Assembly: GCA_016648135.1 (NCBI GenBank)
Contig: JADDOH010011146.1
Coordinates: forward strand, 1-64,000
Origin: Agrypnia vestita
Taxonomy: Eukaryota > Arthropoda > Insecta > Trichoptera > Phryganeidae
Length of the DNA: 64,000 bases
Reading direction: 5' to 3'
Part shown: positions 56,531 to 64,000 of the stretch, one piece after another
How the letters are laid out: each line of letters starts with the position of its first letter
Numbering within the stretch: the first letter of the stretch is position 1
Program-made: the position numbers and the translations under genes
Notes under the pieces: model-generated
Told to the model about the DNA's origin: nothing
Seen by the model: the letters and a program-made list of their open reading frames with translations, nothing else
Database searches by the model: none

Positions 56531-56865
56531 ACTCCCTTTCTCTTTTGTATTGTTTCCAATTCGATATTCTATCAACATATAGCCGACTGATCGGACCCAT
56601 GGCTCGAGTCAGGCTAGGTGAAACAGGGTTCGCACCTTCTCTACGTGCCGGGCTCCTTTCTCATTTGTATGTAAATTTCTAAAAATCCAAAATTATACTA
56701 TAATAATTTTAAAAAAATAAACGAAAATTTTTCAGATCATTTTTATCGTCGCCGCGAGGCTGCCTGCAGAGTTTCAGCTCGATTTGATCACGGGAAAGGG
56801 GTTAAAAATCGATCCAAAGTTTTTTCGTCAGACAAGCAAATGCTACGAGTTAAAAGAAAGGGAGT
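56531..56865. mobile_element. MITE with ACTCCCTTTCT ends
   Basis: 335-bp copy with both ends intact (actccctttctcttttgta ... gagttaaaagaaagggagta). Shares the interior ttttatcgtcgcc, gcgaggctgcctgca, agtttcag(c/t)tcgat and cgggaaaggggttaaaaatc with copies A and B. Confidence 0.75.
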
Positions 56866-58430
56866 AAAAAGATGAACCAATAAATAAGGCTGACTGATTA
56901 AAACGAAATTAATTTCACAACGTTATACGTTTGTAAAATATTAAGGAACATTCAGATAATTTATTTAAAGCACTTAAGGAGGGAATCTACTTAATAAGTT
57001 GAAAAATGTTCATTTTTTGTTTTTGCTTTAATCGATAGTACTGCTCTCAGAAAATATACTTGTAAAAATATAGATCAAAATTCCAAATATTTCTCTTATA
57101 CATTATGAAGGAAAGCGCATACTCATCGGGCAGGAACACGAGCGCCAGACGAGAGCCTCCGCCTCTCATCCTCTTATTATTTTATTTTGTTCGACAGAAA
57201 ACAGTTTTAATGTAAAAATTGTCTCTTAAATTTTTCAAATTCTCTTTCTGGCGCCATTTTTAAATAAAATAATTAAAACTTTGTTTGAACCACACATAAA
57301 TTTTATAATGAAAATTCAACGTGTATCGGGAGCGATGCACCCCTTTTCAGTATACTAAAATTAATGTTCAAGTATAGACAAGTATAGACAGATTAGTTAT
57401 GGTGGGAGGGGGTTAGGTACAAATAGTTACAATGGAAAAAAATTCAAGAAAGGGCTATTGACAAAGTTTACTTAATTATTTATATATTTAAGTTTTTGTA
57501 AATTCTTTGAAACCGTTATTTAAATCGGAGAGTGATTAAATTCAGATGGTTCGCAAATTCTGAATAAATGTTATTATTAAGACATCTAAAATGCACGTTG
57601 ACCCTAAAACAAAAAACATCAACAAATTTTGTGTACATGAACCAACACAATATGAATTCCACTATTTCAGGTAAACGGTGCCTATATAAGATCAAGCAAT
57701 GTTATATGCAAAAATCACTATTACACCAGGTTTTTTGCAAACGCAATCTATAATACATCTATTGACTCACGCCAAATTGTTTTCTTTATCATCCTCATAT
57801 CGCTTATTCCTTTTTCATTACCAAATCATCAAAAAATATAATAAATAATCAGGTAAAATTTGTAAGCAATGCTTTATGGAATATTTTTCCACCTAACCAT
57901 TATTCCTCTTATGATATGTGATTCCCAAATTAACACCCCCCCCCCCCCCCCCGTCAATCTGAAAAGAACTGTCCCTTAAAAAAATTATAATTACCAAATC
58001 AACTCAATGACCCTTTCTAACTTATTTTCTATCGAACGGTTTCTGGGTTACCGTCGTTAATCACCCCTAATTTATATTTTTTAAATTATCTTTATTACAT
58101 GGTTAAAAGACGACATCCGGTATATTTTTAATGAGAATTTGATTGGTGTCTTAAATTAAATAAAACTTTAATAATAAGCGAGCTGATTATATCAGACACT
58201 GACGTTATCTTTTATTTTTAAGGGTGATATGAAAAGTATAAGACATTCAACATAAGTAGGTACTTTAGCAGCAGTTTTTGTTCTCAGATACGCGCGTTTT
58301 GGGGAGTAGGTATCCGCACCAGCGTTATCCCGGGCCGAAGATCTTTGTTCTGGTATAAAGACCACCCATTTAATAACCATTCAGTATCAAAACTAAATCG
58401 AAGATATTTAGTAGGCAGGAGATACACAAA
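56866..58430. other. Unclassified DNA with a C17 homopolymer
   Basis: A run of 17 C lies at 57936-57952. The 61-codon frame at 57568 has no domain. Nothing else recognised. Confidence 0.45.
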
Positions 58431-58431
58431 C

Positions 58432-58628
58432 GGCCCTCGTAGCGCAGTGGGTATGACGCTGGCATCCCACACCAAGGGTTCCGGGTTCGATTCCCGGAGA
58501 AGTCAAAATTTTAATCGATGTGATTTACTCAAACCTGGGTGTTTTGTGATGTATTTCGCTTCTGTAATCGGGCCTCTTGGCCTGTTGAAGCGTAAAAATA
58601 AAAAAATAAAATAAATAATAAAATAAAT
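58432..58628 (+). repeat. tRNA-derived SINE (family B), complete copy
   Basis: Head ggccctcgtagcgcagtggg (A-box), B-box gggttcgattcccgg, body tttgtgatgtatttcgcttc, conserved tail gggcctcttggcctgttgaa followed by gcg and an A/T-rich (aaat)n end. It is the reference for the split copies at 7559 and 20062. Confidence 0.8.
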
Positions 58629-58749
58629 AAAAATATTCTTCATCTTCACCACACTTGAAGCGTAAGATCGGTTCGGCAAAAGCAAAAATTGGTCACTCTA
58701 CTATAATATTCATAATAAAAATCGAGTAGAACACGAACAAAGTTAGTTA

Positions 58750-58946
58750 GGTTAGGTAAAAAGTAAAAAAGTATTCAACCATGTAAAAAGTGTTAAAAAC
58801 ACACACAAATAAAACATTTAAAAAAAAAGTTTTTTAAAACATAGGTTAGATAAAAAGTAAAAAAGTTTTCGACCATGTGTGACCTTAAAAGTGTTTAAAA
58901 AAACACGCAAAAATAAAATATTTAAAAAAATGTTTTTTAAAACATA
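58750..58946 (+). repeat. Two tandem ~100-bp repeats
   Basis: 58750-58843 and 58844-58946 share ggttag-taaaaagtaaaaa, agt(a/t)ttc(a/g)accatgt, aagtgtt, aacac(a/g)c and gttttttaaaacata. Confidence 0.75.
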
Positions 58947-59489
58947 AAATGTAAGTATATAAACAAACAGACTTTGTAATAAGTTTTTTTTAAAAGTCAT
59001 CTCACGAAGCCATTAACTCATAAAAGGCCCACAAAGTGGAGAGATTTTCTTCAATTTTGTAACATCATAAGTTTGGTAATTTATTAATTGATTAAATAAG
59101 TTAGTTTGTGTTATTTTTACAAGATGTCTAAATATATGGAACCTGATGAATAAATTTTAAAATGATATATTTCCATACAAAAATTTGATAAAAAACGCAG
59201 GAGAATATATGAAAAAAAAATGGTGAAAACGCCTTACTTTGCCGGACGATCGCTTTTAACTATTATGAAATATATTAAAGCACTACAAGGCTTACAAAAA
59301 TATATAAATAATTTAAAATAAATATATAAATAATTTACACCAAGTACACATTCTTAAACATAATACTATGTTTATACAGACGTGTATACATAGATAAACA
59401 TAAATAAGCTTTCAGAAATAATATCATGTATATATGTAGGTTTAATAAAGTCACTGAGAAGTATGGATCAATGACGCAGGGTTGACTCT
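58947..59489. other. AT-rich DNA, nothing recognised
   Basis: No coding or repeat signal. Confidence 0.45.
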
Positions 59490-59542
59490 CAGGTTCAAAG
59501 ACTGTTATATGAATACATGAATATTACACACATACAGACTTA
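59490..59542 (+). repeat. Left 53-bp direct repeat flanking a TIR element
   Basis: caggttcaaagactgttata ... ttacacacatacagactta; repeated at 60307-60358 with one indel and one substitution. Confidence 0.85.
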
Positions 59543-60306
59543 AGCCATGTATTCACTAGGGGACAAATCGCGAAACATTCCGCTCGACATGTCGCATCAA
59601 CATCTACGCTCATGTTTCGGGGACAATGACGCGGTCAATTGACGTGTACACACCGGGATTCGCATATCTTGTCGCGGAAATGTCATGCGAAGAGGTTATG
59701 GATGACAGCTGCGGTATCACATTTGGCGAAAACGGGGTTCCGCGCAATTCGAAATGTTTTTTTGGGTCGCAATTTCAAATTAACGAGGTTTTACTGTAGT
59801 AAATTGAATATTATTAAAAACAAGGTCCTTTTTGCAAATAATTATTGTTTTCCAGACGTCACGGAAATATATCGCTCTATGAGGTTATGATGATAGCCGC
59901 GTATCTGTTTATGTTAATGAGTTTATCGAAAAGTAAGAGGAGAAAAAAGAGGAGAATGCGAAATTATTAACTACAAAGAGAAAGAAGGACGGACATTCTA
60001 TGCGATCTTCGATCGATACAGCTCGATGAGTTCGAGAACGATTTCGTTTCCCCGCATTGTCATCTTGACAGATACAGCGCATGCGTATTCACTTGTAAAC
60101 ATACCACGTGGTACTGACGCTCCGCGGAATGTTGCAGTGAGTACGCTCGGGTACCGTGCGCATGGCAACGTTGCCACGGCACGTAGAAATGCTGCGCTAT
60201 GTTGTGCGCGAGGTCGCGGAACAGTGCACGACGTTGCAACGTCACGTAGACTCTATGCCGCGCGTGCTGTTGAGGGACAATTTGTCCCCTAGTGAATACA
60301 TGGCTT
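59543..60306. mobile_element. TIR element (agccatgtattcactagggg ends), CpG-rich
   Basis: The ends agccatgtattcactagggg (continuing acaaat) and their reverse complement at 60280-60305 are perfect over 26 bp. The 764-bp interior is much GC- and CpG-richer than the surroundings, especially 60000-60280. Overlapping short frames (60026-60292 and others) are composition artefacts; no transposase is recognised. It is a non-autonomous DNA transposon of unassigned superfamily. Confidence 0.7.
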
Positions 60307-60358
60307 CAGGTTCAAAGCTGTTATACGAATACATGAATATTACACACATACAGACTTA
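60307..60358 (+). repeat. Right 52-bp direct repeat flanking the TIR element
   Basis: See the left copy; far longer than any normal transposon target duplication. Confidence 0.85.
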
Positions 60359-60384
60359 GAAACACTCGGTTACCAAAGACAATT

Positions 60385-60643
60385 AAAACTGAATATTATT
60401 ATTTAATTCAATCAATACTACAATATGGTATCATTGCGTTGGGTGGGGAGGATCATATAAAACATCATTAAACTTACTCTATTTAGCTCAAAAAAGCATA
60501 ATTAAAATCATTTTAAAAAGACCAAGAACATACCCTACAAACCAATTATACAAAGATTTTTGTGTGCCTACTCTTATGGAAATTTTTGAAAAATATCATC
60601 ACTACAAATTTTTAAAGAAAAAATTTAACAAAAAAATCTCTTG
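60385..60643 (+). pseudogene. LINE 3' end: RT C-terminal tail
   Basis: YLIQSILQYGIIA, then after a frame slip near 60440 GGSYKTSLNLLYLAQKSIIK, IILKRPRTYPTNQLYKDF and CVPTLMEIFEKYHHY, ending at a TGA (60641-60643). 'LQYGIIAWGG...LxxLQKxIIKxIL...YPTxxLY' is a common tail of jockey-like LINE RTs. Frameshift and truncation make it inactive. Confidence 0.75.
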
Positions 60644-61325
60644 ATATTTTCATGTGCTTAAATATATTTATTTATTTTTTGCTTGATATTTTTTGTTTAT
60701 TAATTTTATTTCTTGATATTCTTAACACCTTTAGTATAATTTTAACAATATTTAACTGTAATTTTTGTTTCTTGCGCTCTTTGGCTATGAATATGAGAAT
60801 TTTGAATTTGTTGTGTATTTATATTTTGTTCAATGAGTGTCTCTTTATGTATTTATAATACTGAAGTGTTTTTGTATTATCTGTCTAATGTTGGAACATT
60901 AATTTCTTTGAAAAGTAAATGTGTAGGGTAGGTTCTAGTTTTTTTTAAATATTACTTTGATAATTAATTGAGTTATTTAAAGAGACAGTAAATAACTTTT
61001 ATAAGAGCCCTCCAACCGTATCTTTTAAATCAGTGATAATTCTATATTTTAATTATTTTTTGGTTTATTTTACTTTCTTATCTTATTTATCTAATATATT
61101 TATTTAATTATAATTGTTTTACTTTATTATCTATTTGTAAAAGGTTTATAATTATTGCTGTTTGCTTTTGTACTAATCATTTTTTATATATATATTCTTC
61201 ATTTATCTTAAATAAGTTTTTTTTTTTTTTTAAACGTGTTTTATGTAAGGTATATAAAAATTCTTATAACTTTCTTGTTCTGTAAAAGCCCACTAGGGCA
61301 TAGATTAAATAAATAAATAAATATA
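60644..61325 (+). repeat. LINE 3' untranslated region and (aaat)n tail
   Basis: T-rich DNA ending gtaaaagcccactagggcat then agattaaataaataaataaata. A short AAAT-repeat tail after the untranslated region is typical for non-LTR elements. It follows the RT tail without a break. Confidence 0.6.
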
Positions 61326-61985
61326 AAATACATACATTATTAGCCATGTTAAAATGTGTGTCATAAATTTTTACGTAATAAATTTATTGCAATTTTTTTA
61401 TCGTTAAATATGTATGAACTGAAAACCATGTCAGATTAAATAATTAATTGAAGTAGTAACAATAATACCATAGTAGTATTATCATTTATTTTATCATTGA
61501 AAAGACACCATTGATTTCGTCATCAAAATACATGATTCTCTATGTAACAATGTTCGTCACTATCGCTACTAAGATGGCGCTTTACTTTCACAACTTTAAA
61601 TTGCGGCCGAAATATATATAATTCTCTATATATACAACAATACTCTGTATCGAGGTATATTTTTCGTGAACACTTACAAAAATAATTTCAAATGTAAAAA
61701 TTCTTTATAAAAGAGAATTAACAGCATGCACTTATATTAAAAAGAAATGCACATTAAAATTGAAATAATTTTATTAAAAAAAATAATAATAAACGAACTC
61801 CCTCTCTAAGCACTTGAAAGACTTATAGTTACAACTATATGTTTCACCTATTTCTTCATACTGTATCTAATAAAAAAAAATATAAAAATAATGTTGAACG
61901 TTCAAAATAATGTCATGCTGCAGGTACACACAAAAGCAAGTTGCCAAAAAGTATAATACTTCATATTTTGTAATGTTTAGTGTGT
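61326..61985. other. AT-rich DNA, nothing recognised
   Basis: No feature supported. Confidence 0.45.
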
Positions 61986-62305
61986 ATTTTACCCTGAAGA
62001 AGGAACGGTGGTTATCAAAAATATAGTGGTGTTGACCAAGTGAATTTGTGTTTAATTTAAATTTAAATTAAGATTGACCGCCGGGAGCCCTGAGACCGGG
62101 ACACCGAAGTACCTAGGTATATTCCAGTGCGCAGCGGGAGACAATGTACCGAGTAACCGACTGTGCTGTGGGAGGCCGGATCCGGCCGAGCGGGCAAAGA
62201 AAATCAACACTACTCAGCTAAGTTTGCCTCTGAGCAGGGGCGGGGACGGACATTTCTTTGAAGAAGTATGGGAGTCAATTTTACGCTTCTTGGATTCACA
62301 TTAAG
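61986..62305 (+). repeat. Decayed hammerhead-like motif followed by a GC-rich block
   Basis: accctgaagaaggaacggtg (61991-62010) keeps the CTGANGA box but AAAA replaces GAAAC. After about 60 bp a sharply GC-richer block follows (62073-62240: gaccgccgggagccctgaga, ggaggccggatccggccgag). It may be the 5' region of a retroelement. A 76-codon frame there has no domain. Confidence 0.35.
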
Positions 62306-63530
62306 AAAAGAAAACAGTCGCTTGAAGGTGAACCTTCTCATGTTTGCTCCGCGAGAACAGTTTCAAAATGTTTTGTGAGACGGTATTTGTGCTGTGCTTC
62401 TAGAATAACGAGAACATACCTACACCCAATTTTAACGTAATATTCGCATCTTTCAATTTATAAAATGAGCGTTTGGAAAATTGAATGACTTAATTTACAT
62501 AATTAATCGCAAGAAAAGTTTTAAATGTGACTATTTTGTATCTATAAAACACTGGAAATTAATTAACAATTTATTAATTAGTGATTAATTATTTTAATAC
62601 ACTAACTAAGCCACTGGACCGAATTCACACCATTTCGCAATTTATCACTCGTCAATAAACTCATTTTTATACATTCTATTCACTATATTACAAAAGTAGG
62701 CACTCCACTTAATAATCTGTAGTTTGGTGTACAACGCACGACGGTAACACTGTTTTCGCCGCGGTTCGTCGCTAATATCGCATCGGTAGAAACATCAAAA
62801 CAACATTGATGCGCCTTTATCGCCGCGGTCTGGACTCGCTATTTATATGCAACACGTTGGTTTTTCGAATCCTCGAGAACATTCTTTTCATTTATAGTGT
62901 TTACGATAATATTCCAGTTTATAGAATGTTATAGATCATTTCAGAGTGAGGTAGTGTGTCCTAAAATGTACTAGAGACTCCGATCTTATTGTTATAATCG
63001 ACATATTACGAAAGATTTTGTACGTCATCTCTTTTTACATATGACAACCTGCACCAATCTCACAATTCTGTACAATTGCGAGAAGAAAACGAATCAGACG
63101 ATAAAAACTCCGACAGAAACATCTAACAATAGTTTGGTAAGCCCGCTGTCCAACTATGTCAATGTATTTTGAATAATTATTATTCAATGTGTCAACACAA
63201 ACTAAACGTTGAAACCATTATATCTCAAGCCACAAGGTTGTACGACAGATTCATGAAAATTGATTCTGCAGTTCCGCGGGGTGGGGAAGATAGGTCATAC
63301 GTAAGCCGGGTGTGTAATATGGCCCGCTTCGTTATAATAAAAATATGTCCGCCATCTGTAGGGAAGAACGCGTTTGAATGAGAAACTAGTGACATTTGTC
63401 AATTATTATAAACGCTTTGTAATCGCATGAGACGGATTTTAATTACTTAGCGTATCAAAAGAATACATTACTACTTGTTGAATTTTGCCTATAATAAATA
63501 TGAATATACAGTTATTTAGAAAATATAAAT
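62306..63530. other. Unclassified DNA
   Basis: A less AT-rich patch at 62730-62840 (gttttcgccgcggttcgtcg ... atcgccgcggtctgg) contains the inverted/direct words cgccgcggt. No gene recognised. Confidence 0.4.
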
Positions 63531-63537
63531 AACCTCG

Positions 63538-63912
63538 TAGGACTATATTCCTGCCTTGATTATGAGTCGAAAATGTTGTCGTGATCTTATATAAATAGTT
63601 ATGGAAATATGCGACATCAAAGTTATCATTTTTTAAATATGTATGACTTATTTTTGTAAAACGTTGGAATATCATTAAAGTTACTGATATCGAATACAAA
63701 AAATTCATTCCCTTTAAAAGTTAACATAAAAAAATCTTCCAATTCTAATTAGAAAACATCCAATTGGAATTGCTGCAGTTTTCGTTTTGTATAAGTCAGA
63801 AAAATTGAAAAAAAAGAAAACAATATTTTGATATTGCATAACTCCATAACCATTGATATAAGATCATGGCAGCTTGAACATTTTCGACTCAAGGCAGGAA
63901 TATAGTCCTGGG
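63538..63912. repeat. Foldback element (taggactatattcctgcc ends)
   Basis: Left arm (aggactatattcctgccttg, attatgagtcgaaaatgtt, atcttatat, gttatggaaatatgc) and right arm (gcataactccataacc, atataagatcatg, aacattttcgactcaaggca, ggaatatagtcct) are inverted around ccaattctaattagaaaaca at about 63735. No frame. A half copy is at 37990-38240. Confidence 0.75.
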
Positions 63913-64000
63913 AGAATATTAATGTTTTCCAAATAATGCTGTATAATATGGCATTTGTATTTTTTTTTTTTTAGTGAAATTTAAAATAAATTAAATTTTA

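Noticed and set aside
58432..58505. Candidate tRNA gene
   Set aside because: tRNA-like head of SINE family B; continues into the repeat body and A-rich tail.
60026..60292. Overlapping frames in the CpG-rich interior of the TIR element
   Set aside because: Several frames and both strands are open at once, a composition effect; no domain.

Overview
The window is about 64 kb of AT-rich (roughly 70% A+T by eye), repeat-dominated DNA from an animal, most likely an insect. The signs are tRNA-derived SINEs, a mariner element, a P-superfamily element with a THAP domain, a Penelope-like element (PLE), several truncated non-LTR retrotransposons, and GT-AG introns. There are no operons, Shine-Dalgarno sites or long prokaryote-type genes. 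I cannot resolve the insect order.

Only one piece of a likely host gene is visible: a 106-nt exon on the minus strand (44258-44363) with clean splice sites. It encodes a spectrin-repeat-like segment that I recognise, from memory, as insect dystrophin. If so, much of the window is probably intron of a giant dystrophin locus read right to left, and the mobile elements are intron passengers.

Layout. 1-5.9 kb: a SINE fragment, a small foldback, a degraded PLE (GIY-YIG endonuclease tail plus a hammerhead-like terminal motif) and a foldback repeat. 5.90-30.86 kb: two head-to-tail copies, A (5901-19690) and B (19691-30861), of one ~10 kb segment at near-identity. They differ mainly by complete insertions: A carries a mariner (6240-7525) and an internally deleted P element (14057-16580); B carries an LTR-like 1.28 kb insertion (22292-23573). 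At each site the other copy preserves the empty target. This is either a real tandem duplication or two haplotypes joined by the assembler. 30.9-44.2 kb: SINEs, short inverted-repeat elements, two opposed LINE tails, a 107-bp perfect palindrome and unclassified unique DNA. 44.26-44.36 kb: the exon. 44.4-64 kb: upstream intron-like DNA with a 908-bp foldback bearing hammerhead-like cores at both ends (47954-48861), a 4 x 210 bp tandem array (49451-50290), LINE tails (51.1 and 60.4 kb), a TTAA-flanked element (54083-54991) and a TIR element flanked by unusual 52-53 bp direct repeats (59543-60306).

The most striking theme is a set of hammerhead-like cores, CTGANGA ... GAAAC, at about 3.07, 19.01/30.2, 34.77, 38.3/38.45, 44.06, 48.02/48.79 and (decayed) 62.0 kb. 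Most sit inside head-to-head inverted repeats. This is what one expects if short PLE-terminal or retrozyme-like units repeatedly insert or rearrange as inverted pairs. The motif is well formed in some copies and decayed in others; activity is not shown by sequence alone.
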